A stretch of 64,000 bases of DNA, from NCBI RefSeq assembly GCF_003111665.1, contig NZ_CP022188.1, forward strand, positions 4,712,001-4,776,000, in the 5' to 3' direction. Below, piece after piece: positions 18,447 through 27,424 of this stretch. The notes under the pieces are model-generated. The model saw nothing but the letters and a program-made list of their open reading frames with translations. It did not search any database and was not told the DNA's origin. Origin of the DNA: Parazoarcus communis (GTDB taxonomy: Bacteria; Pseudomonadota; Gammaproteobacteria; Burkholderiales; Rhodocyclaceae). The number at the start of each line of letters is the position of its first letter. The stretch's first letter is position 1. The translations under genes and the position numbers were made by a program.

Positions 18447-19409
18447 TCAGCGACTCATTGCGCCGGTCCGGCCGATACGCTGACGCATCCCCGACAGCAC
18501 CACCCCACCCAGGATGAGGGCGAAGCCGCCGATGTGGAAGGCCTGCGGCACTTCACCCAGCAGCGGCCAGGCGGCAAGCACGGCGTACATCGGCACCAGG
18601 TAGAGTGAAATGCTTGCGCCCGCGGGGCCACTCATCGCAACCAGGCGGTCGTAGCACAGGTAGGCACCCAATCCGGGCACAAGGGCGAGGAAGACAAGCG
18701 CGAAATAGAGCTCCCAGCGACCAAAATCGGGGGACTGCAAAGCAAGCGTTTCAAACGCGGCAAACGGCGCGAGGGCGACGATACCGCCGATCATCAGTGC
18801 GCCAAGGCGCACCTCGGCAGGCAGTTCCGGGAGGGGGCGACGGCGGGCCAGCACGGTGTAACCCGCCCAACCGCACGCAGCCAGCACCACCCACAGATCG
18901 CCGCGACCGAAGGAGAGGCTGCCGAGCGCCTCGATGTCGCCACGCGAGAGGACGAGGAGCACACCCCAGATCGCCAGCGACATGCCCACGGCGCGCTGCG
19001 TACCCACCGGCACACGCCACACGATGGCCTCGATCAGGGCGACCAGCGCCGGACAGGCGGAGATGATGAGCGCCACGTTGGTGGCACTGGTGTGCACCGC
19101 GCCGATATATTGCGGGCCGACCGCAACGCCCATGCCGAGGGCGCCGAGCAGCAGCACGCGGGGGGCGTTGGCAATCAGCACCTGACGCGACCGCCACAGC
19201 CGGGGCGCGATGAACGGCATCAGGATCGCGAGGGCCAGCACCCAGCGACCAAAGGCGAGAAAGACGGGGGGAATACCAACGCTTTCCGCCCAGCGGGCGA
19301 CAACCATGTTGGCAGCGAACAGGGCTGGGGCGATGAGTATCAGCGGGAGCGCGGCAAGCTGCGGGCCGGCAGCGTAGCCCGAGCCAGAGCGGGCAATGAT
19401 TCCGGACAT
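18447..19409 (-). CDS. EamA/DMT-family permease
   Basis: A 320-residue inner-membrane protein with ten predicted helices in two EamA repeats. I placed the start at 19409 (MSGIIAR) because AGGAAA lies eight bases upstream; the longer frame to 19493 has no ribosome site. Members export amino acids or other small metabolites; the substrate is not predictable. The gene stands alone, 67 bases upstream of the hydrolase gene in the same direction. Confidence 0.88.
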   Translation of the reverse strand: MSGIIARSGSGYAAGPQLAALPLILIAPALFAANMVVARWAESVGIPPVFLAFGRWVLALAILMPFIAPRLWRSRQVLIANAPRVLLLGALGMGVAVGPQYIGAVHTSATNVALIISACPALVALIEAIVWRVPVGTQRAVGMSLAIWGVLLVLSRGDIEALGSLSFGRGDLWVVLAACGWAGYTVLARRRPLPELPAEVRLGALMIGGIVALAPFAAFETLALQSPDFGRWELYFALVFLALVPGLGAYLCYDRLVAMSGPAGASISLYLVPMYAVLAAWPLLGEVPQAFHIGGFALILGGVVLSGMRQRIGRTGAMSR

Positions 19410-19890
19410 ATGTATTTCCTGAACGGTTCGTTCATCGGCCTGCCAGGATCGACACCACCCCGTGGTTGGGGGAAGGCCGAAAACGCAGACCACCTGGACG
19501 CCTTGTGGGCGAGTCCAAAGCGTACCGGTTCAGGAAAGGAATGAAATTTCTGCTTTTCGCCAAAAAACAGAAGGACCTAGAACAAAATTTCCAACAAACC
19601 CAATTGAACGGAAAATTTATCCTCGCATACATCTAAAAAACTGAATAGTTCTGCGTTTCAAGCGCAAAACCCCGATCACACCCAGGATCAGCTTGCAAAC
19701 GCAGCCTCCACCGATTAATGCATTTGACATCATCGAAAACAGAAAAGCCTTCCGTATATCGCATGCTCCACGACAATGCTCAAGACCGACTGCTCGTTTT
19801 TTGGATCACGCGGCGCCGCGGAGCGCGCAGAGAAAACCTTCTTCCCGGCCTCCCCTCCGCGAGCTCCGCGGCGCCGCGTGCAATCGGCCT
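19410..19890. other. Non-coding gap with a 17-bp GC-rich inverted repeat
   Basis: About 480 bases without a supportable gene. The right part contains CACGCGGCGCCGCGGAG (19807-19823) and its exact reverse complement (19864-19880), 40 bases apart, immediately downstream of the dosC stop. It may fold into a large stem-loop acting as a 3' end or be a dispersed repeat. The left part should contain the EamA gene promoter. Confidence 0.6.
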
Positions 19891-21273
19891 TCAAGACTCG
19901 GCAAGCACCGTGCAATTGCGGCCCGCGGCTTTGGCCTGATAGAGCGCCTTGTCGGCGCGATCAACCAGGTGCTGGAAGTCGGGGTGACCGTCATGTGCCG
20001 CAACACCAATGCTGGCCGTAACGCTGACGCTCTGGTCGTCGGTCAGCGGCGTCACGCTCGCCTCGATGCGGCGTCGTATCTTCTCTGCTACGGAACACGC
20101 CTTGATGTGATCCACCTCGGCCAGCAGGATCAGAAACTCCTCGCCACCATAACGAAAGACGAAATCACTGGCCCGAACCTGCCCAACCAGCACGCCCGCC
20201 ACGTTCTGCAGCACCCTGTCGCCGGACTCGTGCCCGAACCGGTCATTCACCTGCTTGAACAGATCGATGTCGAGCAAAAGCACGCAGAACGCCGTGCCCT
20301 TGCGTCGGCTGAGTTCAATCTCGCGCTTCATGATCGTGGGCAGGAAGCGACGGTTGAACAACTGCGTCAGCACATCACGGCCAACCTCAAGATCGGTCAG
20401 GCGCTCAAACATCGAGGCGAGCAGAAACCGGATCTGCTCGACTTCGCTCGTGACAGCCTTGATCAGCGCACGAACATCATCGGGGACCGGCGCCTTCTTT
20501 CGGGCAAAAACGGCTTCGGGAAAAATTGCGTTGTCTACGCGGGCAACACACTCCGCGATCAGGGGCAGCTCCCGCGTATTGTCGAAAATCAGGGCGGCCT
20601 TGTGATTGAGCCACAGTCCGAACGCCGAACTGGTCAGGGACGTGCCCCCTTCGAGTGACAGACCCATTGCCATCGCGCGAAACAGACGGCTTTCCCAGTC
20701 GAGCAATGCACTCGTCTGCCTCTCCCGCTCAAGCAGCAGATCGCCGCTGCCAGCCGACATCCTGTAGGCCTCGTCAGTGCGGACTTCGTGCTCGTGCGAA
20801 TGCTCGAAGGCGGCGCTCATCTCCTCGAACGCAACATCGATCAGATGAGTGACCCGCATGATGGCGAGAAGGGTTTCGCTGCGACCGAGCCTGCCGGCCA
20901 CGATGCGCGAACAGATCTCGCGCTTGAGCAAACGCATGCCTCGAGCAACCAGCTGCAGCGGAATCTCGGCACGGGCATGCACCTCACCGACATGGCGCTG
21001 CATCGCAAGTACGGCCTGAAGTTCGGCCTCCGAGTCATGACACAGCAGCCTTTCAAGCCATTTCTGCAGTCCCGGCTTGAGGCGGGCCTCGACGGCCTTC
21101 ACCGACAAAAAGGGCGAGGCATTGGGGTCCTGCATCATGTAGTCGTAGAACGCATCTGCGAGCACTGCCTTGTCACGCCTGACAAGCTGACTGATCTCCT
21201 GCTTCACGAGCGCCAGCGCCCCCTCTGGCGCCCACTCGAACAGTGCATCGATGGATTCATATGAGTAGCTCAT
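19891..21273 (-). CDS. dosC: Globin-coupled oxygen-sensing diguanylate cyclase (DosC type)
   Basis: A 460-residue protein, the same length as E. coli DosC. Residues 1-150 are a globin sensor: Tyr43 (AFYDY) is the likely distal residue and His99 (GEVHARAEIP) the proximal haem ligand. A middle helical domain contains FGLWLNHKA, also found in DosC. The C-terminal GGDEF domain has an active RYGGEEF and an inhibitory I-site RASD five residues before it. It should make cyclic-di-GMP in response to haem-bound oxygen. No DosP-type partner lies beside it. The start follows AGGAGGAACA. Confidence 0.92.
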   Translation of the reverse strand: MSYSYESIDALFEWAPEGALALVKQEISQLVRRDKAVLADAFYDYMMQDPNASPFLSVKAVEARLKPGLQKWLERLLCHDSEAELQAVLAMQRHVGEVHARAEIPLQLVARGMRLLKREICSRIVAGRLGRSETLLAIMRVTHLIDVAFEEMSAAFEHSHEHEVRTDEAYRMSAGSGDLLLERERQTSALLDWESRLFRAMAMGLSLEGGTSLTSSAFGLWLNHKAALIFDNTRELPLIAECVARVDNAIFPEAVFARKKAPVPDDVRALIKAVTSEVEQIRFLLASMFERLTDLEVGRDVLTQLFNRRFLPTIMKREIELSRRKGTAFCVLLLDIDLFKQVNDRFGHESGDRVLQNVAGVLVGQVRASDFVFRYGGEEFLILLAEVDHIKACSVAEKIRRRIEASVTPLTDDQSVSVTASIGVAAHDGHPDFQHLVDRADKALYQAKAAGRNCTVLAES

Positions 21274-21327
21274 TGTTCCTCCTTACTGTTCCTTCCGGCA
21301 CTCAAGGGAAAAGCTCGTTACACGACA

Positions 21328-22089
21328 TCAGGGGCGCAGCAAACGCCGCGCGAAAACACGCAGATCGTCCAGCGCCGGGATGCTCGCCAGCAATACCAGT
21401 GCCAGAGCAAGCGGCACCGTGAGGGAATACCCAAGATGCTTGAATCCGAAGGCCCCGAAGAGCCCGCCGGCGAAAAAGGACAGCGTCAGCAGCGACAGCA
21501 GTACGAGGCGATCGCGGTCAGCCCTGACCGCCTGAACCGCATCGTGCTTGTGGCTGTTCCAGTACGCAAGCTTGCCGAGTTCGATCCCGATATCGGTCAC
21601 CATGCCGGTAATGTGCGTAGTCCGGATCACGGAGTTGGACATCTTGGTCACGACCGCATTCTGCAGCCCCATGATGAAGCACAGCAGCATGATGGTCATC
21701 GGTACGAAGAAGCCCTCGATCGCCGACAGGCGCGCACCCAGAAGACCAAAACACAGCAGCAGCATCGCCTCCAGCAACAGTGGCATGGCGTATACGCTGT
21801 GCAGTCGCTGCCGACGCGAGAAATTGATCATGATGGCGGTACACGCCGCGCCGGCAATGAAGGACAGCAGGCCGCCCAGGCCGGCCAGCACCAGATCGAA
21901 GCGCCCCAGGGCGACGTTGTCGGCCATCGACGAAACGATCCCGGTCATGTGCGAGGTGTACTGCTGTACGGCGAGAAATGCACCCGCGTTGGTGGCGCCC
22001 GCCACAAAGGCAAGCGTGACGCCGAGATGGCGATTGCTCTTCGCAGACCGGCTGCGACCGGTTAGACGCCTCGAGTAATTGATAGGCAT
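21328..22089 (-). CDS. YoaK / DUF1275 family membrane protein
   Basis: A 253-residue protein with about six transmembrane helices. Family features include GATNAGAFLAVQQYTSHMTG and a second GLQNAVVTKMSNSVIRTTHITG, the internal duplication typical of DUF1275. The start is uncertain: ATG 22089 gives a typical N-terminus, but no strong ribosome site precedes it, and ATG 22131 or 22209 would add 14 or 40 residues. The function of the family is unknown. Confidence 0.78.
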   Translation of the reverse strand: MPINYSRRLTGRSRSAKSNRHLGVTLAFVAGATNAGAFLAVQQYTSHMTGIVSSMADNVALGRFDLVLAGLGGLLSFIAGAACTAIMINFSRRQRLHSVYAMPLLLEAMLLLCFGLLGARLSAIEGFFVPMTIMLLCFIMGLQNAVVTKMSNSVIRTTHITGMVTDIGIELGKLAYWNSHKHDAVQAVRADRDRLVLLSLLTLSFFAGGLFGAFGFKHLGYSLTVPLALALVLLASIPALDDLRVFARRLLRP

Positions 22090-22280
22090 TGAAACGATAT
22101 CCAGTGGTCCCGGCTGGGCGCCTTGCGCCATCCGGAGACCTTGTACACACAGGGTAATGAGAAAGCCTCTTTCATTCTCCCACCAATCCACCCACGGGGT
22201 TGGGCGCACGCGCGGTTCGGCACCAAATAGTCCGGTTCGTGGTAGAACAGCAACTGATCCTGATCAGAAGTCCGTTCCCG

Positions 22281-24191
22281 ATGTCCGATACCCCGCTGCG
22301 CGTGCTCTCCGTCATTCCGCCAATGACGCAGTTGAACACGCCCTACCCGTCCACCGCCTACCTCACCGGCTTTCTGCGCTCGCGCGGCGTCGATGCGGTA
22401 CAGGAAGACCTTGCCCTGGCACTGGTGCTGAAGCTGTTCTCGCGCGATGGGCTGAGCGCGATCCGAGCCCATGCCGAAGCACTGCCGGTGCGGCGTCGCA
22501 GCGAGAGCGTCGAATGCTTCCTTGAGCACTTCGAGCGCTACCAGAAAACCATAGAACCCACGCTCGCCTTCCTGCAGGGGCGCGACTCGACGCTTGCCCA
22601 CCGCATCGGCAGCGGTGCGTTTCTGCCCGAAGGGCCGCGCTTCGACACGCTCGACGCCTATGTCGACCCGGACGGCGGCGACCCGCTGGGCTGGGCTTTC
22701 GGCGCACTCGGCGTGCACGACCGCGCCCGTCACCTGGCCACGCTCTATCTCAACGATCTGGCCGACGTGCTGCGCGAGGCGGTCGATCCGCGCTTCGAGT
22801 TCGTCCGCTACGCCGAGTCGCTGGCCCTGAGCCAGCCCACCTTCGAGCCGCTGGCGCGGGCACTGGCCGCAAGACCGAACCTGGTCGACGACACCCTGCA
22901 CGCACTCACGCTCGACGCCCTGTCGCGCCACGCGCCGCAGGTGGTGCTGGTGTCTGTGCCCTTCCCCGGCGCGGTGTATGCGGCCTTCCGCATCGCGCAG
23001 TCGGTCAAGGCGCACAACCCGGCCATCGTCACCGTGCTCGGCGGCGGCTATGTGAATACCGAACTGCGCGAGCTGGGCGAGCCACGCGTGTTCGACTATT
23101 TCGACTACGTCACCCTGGACGACGGCGAACGCCCGCTGCTGGCGCTGCTCGACCACCTGCGCGGCAAGCGTTCGCAGCAGCGCCTGGTACGCACCTTCGT
23201 GCGCGATGCCGACAGCGGCGCCGTGCGCTACATCAACCTGGTCGAGCCCGACGTACCCTTTGCCGAAGTCGGCACGCCGACCTGGGACGGACTGCCGCTC
23301 AACCGTTACCTGTCGCTGCTCGACATGCTCAACCCGATGCACAGGCTGTGGTCGGACGGACGCTGGAACAAGCTCACCGTGGCTCACGGCTGCTACTGGA
23401 AGAAGTGCAGCTTCTGCGACGTCAGCCTGGATTACATCTCGCGCTACGACGGTGCGTCGGCCGCCACCCTGGTTGACCGCATCGAAGCCATCATCGCCGA
23501 GACCGGCCAGACCGGCTTTCACTTCGTCGACGAAGCCGCGCCGCCCAAGGCCTTGCGTGCGCTCGCCGAAGAGCTGTTGCGGCGTGGCGTGTCGATCTCG
23601 TGGTGGGGCAATATCCGCTTCGAGAAGTCCTTCACCCCCGAGCTGTGCCAGCTGCTGGCCGACAGCGGCTGCATCGCGATTTCAGGCGGGCTGGAAGTGG
23701 CCTCCGACCGCCTGCTCACGCTGATGAAAAAAGGCGTGTCGGTCGATCAGGTGGCGCGCGTCACCCATGCTTTCGCCGAGGCTGGTGTGCTGGTGCATGC
23801 CTACCTGATGTACGGCTTTCCGACGCAGACGGTGCACGACACGGTGGATGCGCTCGAATACGTGCGCCAGCTGTTCGAGGCGGGCTGCATCCAGTCCGGC
23901 TTTTTCCACCGCTTCGCCTGTACCGTGCATTCGCCGGTGGGCATGAACCCGGCGGAATACGGCGTGCGCCTCGAGCCGCTGCCGCCAGGCAACTTTGCCA
24001 AGAATGACATCGGCTTCATCGACCCCACCGGCGTGGACCACGATGCGCTGGGCAAGGCGCTGAACAAGGCGCTGTACAACTACATGCACGGCATCGGGCT
24101 GGATACCGGGGTACGCCAGTGGTTTGACGACAAGGTGCCCAAGCCCCGCGTGCCACGCAACTTCATCGAGCAGGCGCTGCAGCATCGCTGA
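22281..24191 (+). CDS. B12-binding-type radical SAM protein
   Basis: A 636-residue protein from ATG 22281 (MSDTPLRVLSVIPP). The N-terminal 250 residues resemble the cobalamin-binding Rossmann domain of B12-dependent radical SAM enzymes (VLVSVPFPG, VTVLGGGYVNTE), without an obvious DxHxxG motif. The radical SAM core begins at about residue 370 with GCYWKKCSFCD, giving spacing CX4CX2C instead of the usual CX3CX2C. ISGGLEVASDR and YGFPTQT follow as later SAM-core motifs. The product is unknown; such proteins are often methyltransferases or act in natural-product or lipid pathways. It is monocistronic, starting 191 bases from the divergent DUF1275 gene, so a shared promoter region is likely. Confidence 0.82.
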   Translation: MSDTPLRVLSVIPPMTQLNTPYPSTAYLTGFLRSRGVDAVQEDLALALVLKLFSRDGLSAIRAHAEALPVRRRSESVECFLEHFERYQKTIEPTLAFLQGRDSTLAHRIGSGAFLPEGPRFDTLDAYVDPDGGDPLGWAFGALGVHDRARHLATLYLNDLADVLREAVDPRFEFVRYAESLALSQPTFEPLARALAARPNLVDDTLHALTLDALSRHAPQVVLVSVPFPGAVYAAFRIAQSVKAHNPAIVTVLGGGYVNTELRELGEPRVFDYFDYVTLDDGERPLLALLDHLRGKRSQQRLVRTFVRDADSGAVRYINLVEPDVPFAEVGTPTWDGLPLNRYLSLLDMLNPMHRLWSDGRWNKLTVAHGCYWKKCSFCDVSLDYISRYDGASAATLVDRIEAIIAETGQTGFHFVDEAAPPKALRALAEELLRRGVSISWWGNIRFEKSFTPELCQLLADSGCIAISGGLEVASDRLLTLMKKGVSVDQVARVTHAFAEAGVLVHAYLMYGFPTQTVHDTVDALEYVRQLFEAGCIQSGFFHRFACTVHSPVGMNPAEYGVRLEPLPPGNFAKNDIGFIDPTGVDHDALGKALNKALYNYMHGIGLDTGVRQWFDDKVPKPRVPRNFIEQALQHR

Positions 24192-24280
24192 ACGCAACCT
24201 GAAAAGCGGGTTCATAGTCTGGTGTAATGAATTCGCGCCCGGCGGCGACCAAGCCCAATGACTCGACCCCTGAAAACTTC

Positions 24281-25444
24281 ATGACCCAGGCTGCAAAACA
24301 CCTCGTTCTTGCCGGCGGCGGACATGCACATCTGTCTGTGCTGGAGATGCTTGCTCAACGCAAACCTGCCGGCCTTGCGACCACGCTGATCACACCCGCT
24401 CCCTTCCAGAACTATTCCGGCATGCTGCCGGGCTGGATTGCCGGGCACTACACGCTGGATGAGTGCCGCATCGACCTGCGCCCGCTGGCCGAGGCTGCCG
24501 GTGTGCGTCTGGTCGTCGGACGCGTCACCGGCATGGACGCAGATCAGCACCGCCTGCACCTCGACGATGGCAGCACGATGGACTACAGCCTGCTCTCGCT
24601 CGACGTCGGCAGCGAAACCGACACCTCGGATCTCGCCGCGCTGGGCGAGCGCCTGCTCCCGGTGAAGCCGCTGGATGATTTCTTCGTGCAGTGGCCGCTG
24701 CTCATGGCCACCGCACTTAAGACGCCGGGCTTCCGCATGAGCGTGATCGGTGGCGGCGCAGCGGGGGTGGAGATCGCGCTCGCGGCAAGCCACCGATTGC
24801 GTGAGGCTGGTGGCACGGCACGGATCGACCTGGTCATCTCGGAGACGGGGCTGCTTCCCGGCCATGCGGCGGGCGTCGTCAAGCGCGCACAGCAAAGTCT
24901 CGACGAGGCAGGCATCGGGATCCATCGCGCGCGTGCCCGCGCCAGCGAAGCCGGACTGGTGCTTGCCGATGGCACGCAACTACCGGCAGACAAAGTGATT
25001 GCCACGACCGGCGCGCGGCCGCTGGGTTGGCTGGTGCACTGCGGCCTCAAGCTTGACGCGCGCGGCTACATCCTTGTGGATGCCCACCACCGCAGCCTGT
25101 CCCATGCCGACGTCTTTGCCGCTGGAGATACGTGCGCACGCACGGATGTGCGCATGGCGCGCTCGGGTGTGCACGCGGTGCACGCGGGTCCGGTCCTCGC
25201 CCGCAACCTGCTGGCAACGATCGAAGGCGGCGAAGTGCAAACCTACCAGCCGCGCCGTCGCTCCCTGTATCTGCTTGCCACCGGACCTCGGCATGCGATC
25301 GCATCCTGGGGCCGCTGGTCGGCCGAAGGCGCCTGGGTGTGGCGCTGGAAGGATCGCATCGACCGCCGCTTCATGAATCGCTTCGCCCTGCCCGGCCGCG
25401 CCATCAGCGCTGCCACGCCGGCCAGCGCCGAGCGCAAGACCTGA
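24281..25444 (+). CDS. FAD/NAD(P)-binding oxidoreductase of the SelD-associated type
   Basis: A 387-residue two-dinucleotide-binding-domain flavoprotein: FAD site LVLAGGGHAHLSVL at the N-terminus, NAD(P) site VIGGGAAGVEIAL near residue 155, and FAD-binding VFAAGDTCA near 285. There are no redox CxxC residues. It resembles the module often fused N-terminally to selenophosphate synthetase (TIGR03169) and type II NADH dehydrogenases. No selD is visible here. The start is uncertain: ATG 24227 is in frame and adds 18 residues. The small NrtS gene follows after 35 bases. Confidence 0.82.
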   Translation: MTQAAKHLVLAGGGHAHLSVLEMLAQRKPAGLATTLITPAPFQNYSGMLPGWIAGHYTLDECRIDLRPLAEAAGVRLVVGRVTGMDADQHRLHLDDGSTMDYSLLSLDVGSETDTSDLAALGERLLPVKPLDDFFVQWPLLMATALKTPGFRMSVIGGGAAGVEIALAASHRLREAGGTARIDLVISETGLLPGHAAGVVKRAQQSLDEAGIGIHRARARASEAGLVLADGTQLPADKVIATTGARPLGWLVHCGLKLDARGYILVDAHHRSLSHADVFAAGDTCARTDVRMARSGVHAVHAGPVLARNLLATIEGGEVQTYQPRRRSLYLLATGPRHAIASWGRWSAEGAWVWRWKDRIDRRFMNRFALPGRAISAATPASAERKT

Positions 25445-25479
25445 GCATTCCCCCATACCGCCTGAACCATAGACCCAAC

Positions 25480-25704
25480 ATGTCCGAAGTCCTCCGCCTC
25501 GCCCTCTCACCCGCGATCGTGCGCAACGCGCTGCGCGTCGCCCTCGTTGTGGGCACCATCCTGAACCTGATCAACCAGGGCACCCCCCTCATCTCAGGGG
25601 AAGCCGTCTCCTGGTTTCATGTATTCCTGAACTATCTGGTGCCCTACTGCGTGTCCAGTTACAGCGCTGCGAGCCACGAACGAGCACGCAGGCGCGCCGG
25701 CTGA
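25480..25704 (+). CDS. nrtS: NrtS-type nitrate/nitrite transporter, small membrane protein
   Basis: A 74-residue protein with two transmembrane helices (VALVVGTILNLINQG; FHVFLNYLVPYCVSSYSA). The GTILNLINQG and YLVPYCVSSYSA signatures are those of NrtS proteins, small oligomeric nitrate/nitrite transporters. It is translated from ATG 25480, 35 bases after the flavoprotein gene and probably co-transcribed. Palindrome copy E starts 18 bases after its stop. Confidence 0.8.
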   Translation: MSEVLRLALSPAIVRNALRVALVVGTILNLINQGTPLISGEAVSWFHVFLNYLVPYCVSSYSAASHERARRRAG

Positions 25705-25722
25705 TCCGCCGGCAACGAATGA

Positions 25723-25798
25723 AAAATCAAAGGGGTCAGAGTCGTTTGAAAATTTCAAACGACTCTGACCCCTTTGATTTTGTCTGACCCCTTTGATT
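25723..25798. repeat. RAYT-associated palindrome, copy E, with extra partial arm
   Basis: Two perfect 29-base arms (25723-25751 and 25753-25781) around one A. A second partial right arm, TCTGACCCCTTTGATT, follows at 25783-25798. It lies between nrtS and the symporter gene, and the palindrome could end nrtS transcription. Confidence 0.9.
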
Positions 25799-26003
25799 GC
25801 CTCTTAGATGGCCTTTGATTTTGTCCATTGGGCACCCCGTAAGGATTTGCCCGGCTCGCGCGACCAAACGCAAACGATCCGTTTGTGGAGCCCCTCATGC
25901 AGCATCCCGACTCGACCCCGCCGCGCAAGCGCACCTGCGCCCTGCTTGCCGACAATCCGCCACATCGCGCCAACGCGACTGCCACCTCGCAGAGGGGCGA
26001 CGC

Positions 26004-27410
26004 ATGAGCACCATGACCGAGCTTCAGGGTGTCTTCTTCTGGTCCTTCCTGGTCGTCTTCGGGCTGGTGATGTACTGGATCTCGCCGCGCGCACGGGACG
26101 AGGCCGGCTTCTTTCACGGTGCGGACGATGCCGGCAGGCCGGCTTCGGAATGGGCGCTGATGATGAGCGTGTTCATCAGCTGGGTTTTTGCCAAATCGGT
26201 CACCAATGCAGCCAACCTGGGCGCGGCCTACGGCATTGTCGGCGGGCTGGCCTATGCCGCTTACTGGCTGTCGATCCCGGTGGCCGGCTGGATCATCTAT
26301 CGTCTGCGCACCCGCGAAGGGGCGACCGGCATGGTGTCCTTCCTGATCGCGAAATACGGCCGCGGCGCGGGGCTGGCGTTTTCGGCGGCCATTCTGGTGC
26401 GGCTGTTCAACGAAGTGTGGAGCAATACCGCAGTGGTCGGCGGCTATTACGGCGACGCGGGCTCGGGCGCCTTCATTGCGGCAGCGCTGCTGTTCACTGC
26501 GTCGGTGCTGTTCTACAGTCTGAAGGGCGGGTTGCGCAGCTCGATCTTCACCGACGTCATCCAGGCGGTGGTGTTCGTGCTCTTTCTCGGCCTGACCCTG
26601 CTGTGGGTCGTGCCGACCCACGGGCCAGTGGCCCTGCTCACCGAAGGCGAGTTTGCGCTCGGGTCGGGCGTCGACCTGCTGCTGGTGGCGGTGCTGCAGG
26701 TGCTGTCCTACCCCTTCCATGACCCGGTGCTGACCGACCGCGCCTTTGTCACCCGCGAGAAGACCATGCTGCGCGCCTTCATCGTGGCCGGCGTGCTCGG
26801 CTTTCTCGCCATCGTGGCCTTCAGCCTGGTGGGCGTGCATGCGCGCCTCGAAGGCATGCCCGTGAGCGGCAACGTGCCGGCCGATGTGGCGCGGGTACTC
26901 GGCGTGGCGGGCTTCTTTGCCATGGCGGTGGTGATGATCTCCTCGGCGGCATCGACGCTGGACTCGACCTTCACCTCGCTCGCACGCTCGGTCGCGCATG
27001 ACCTGCCGCTGCTGGCCGGACGCTCGAAGCTGCTGCGACCGGTGCTGGCGGGCGCGATTGCGATGGTGGTGTTTGCGCTGATCGGCAACCTGCCGATGAT
27101 CGCCGGCACAGACATCCTGAAAGCCACCACGATCAGCGGCACCATGGTCATCGGTCTGGCGCCGGTGTTCCTGTTTTCGCGCTGGGTGGGCTATTCGCCG
27201 CTGTCCTTCCACCTCAGCTTCTGGACCGGCATGATCCTGGGCACCTTGCTGGCGGTCGGCGCAATCCCGCCGGGCTGGGCGATTGGCGACGGCAAGTACG
27301 CGCTGCTGCTGGGTACCAACCTCTATGGTCTGGGCTTGTGCATGACCGGCTTCCTGCTGCCGCTGGCCTTCAGCCGTCGCCCGGCGCGCGGCTACGAAGG
27401 CGCGGCCTGA
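26004..27410 (+). CDS. Sodium:solute symporter family protein
   Basis: A 468-residue membrane protein with about 13 hydrophobic helices and the SSS-family region SAASTLDSTFTSLARS (Na+ site helix) near residue 315. The start at 26004 follows AGAGGGG seven bases upstream. Upstream frames run into the palindrome and are not credible. It begins with an ATGA overlap on a 36-codon upstream frame (25897-26007). The substrate is unknown; the family covers sugars, amino acids, carboxylates and urea. Confidence 0.87.
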   Translation: MSTMTELQGVFFWSFLVVFGLVMYWISPRARDEAGFFHGADDAGRPASEWALMMSVFISWVFAKSVTNAANLGAAYGIVGGLAYAAYWLSIPVAGWIIYRLRTREGATGMVSFLIAKYGRGAGLAFSAAILVRLFNEVWSNTAVVGGYYGDAGSGAFIAAALLFTASVLFYSLKGGLRSSIFTDVIQAVVFVLFLGLTLLWVVPTHGPVALLTEGEFALGSGVDLLLVAVLQVLSYPFHDPVLTDRAFVTREKTMLRAFIVAGVLGFLAIVAFSLVGVHARLEGMPVSGNVPADVARVLGVAGFFAMAVVMISSAASTLDSTFTSLARSVAHDLPLLAGRSKLLRPVLAGAIAMVVFALIGNLPMIAGTDILKATTISGTMVIGLAPVFLFSRWVGYSPLSFHLSFWTGMILGTLLAVGAIPPGWAIGDGKYALLLGTNLYGLGLCMTGFLLPLAFSRRPARGYEGAA

Positions 27411-27424
27411 GGCGCCACACCAGC

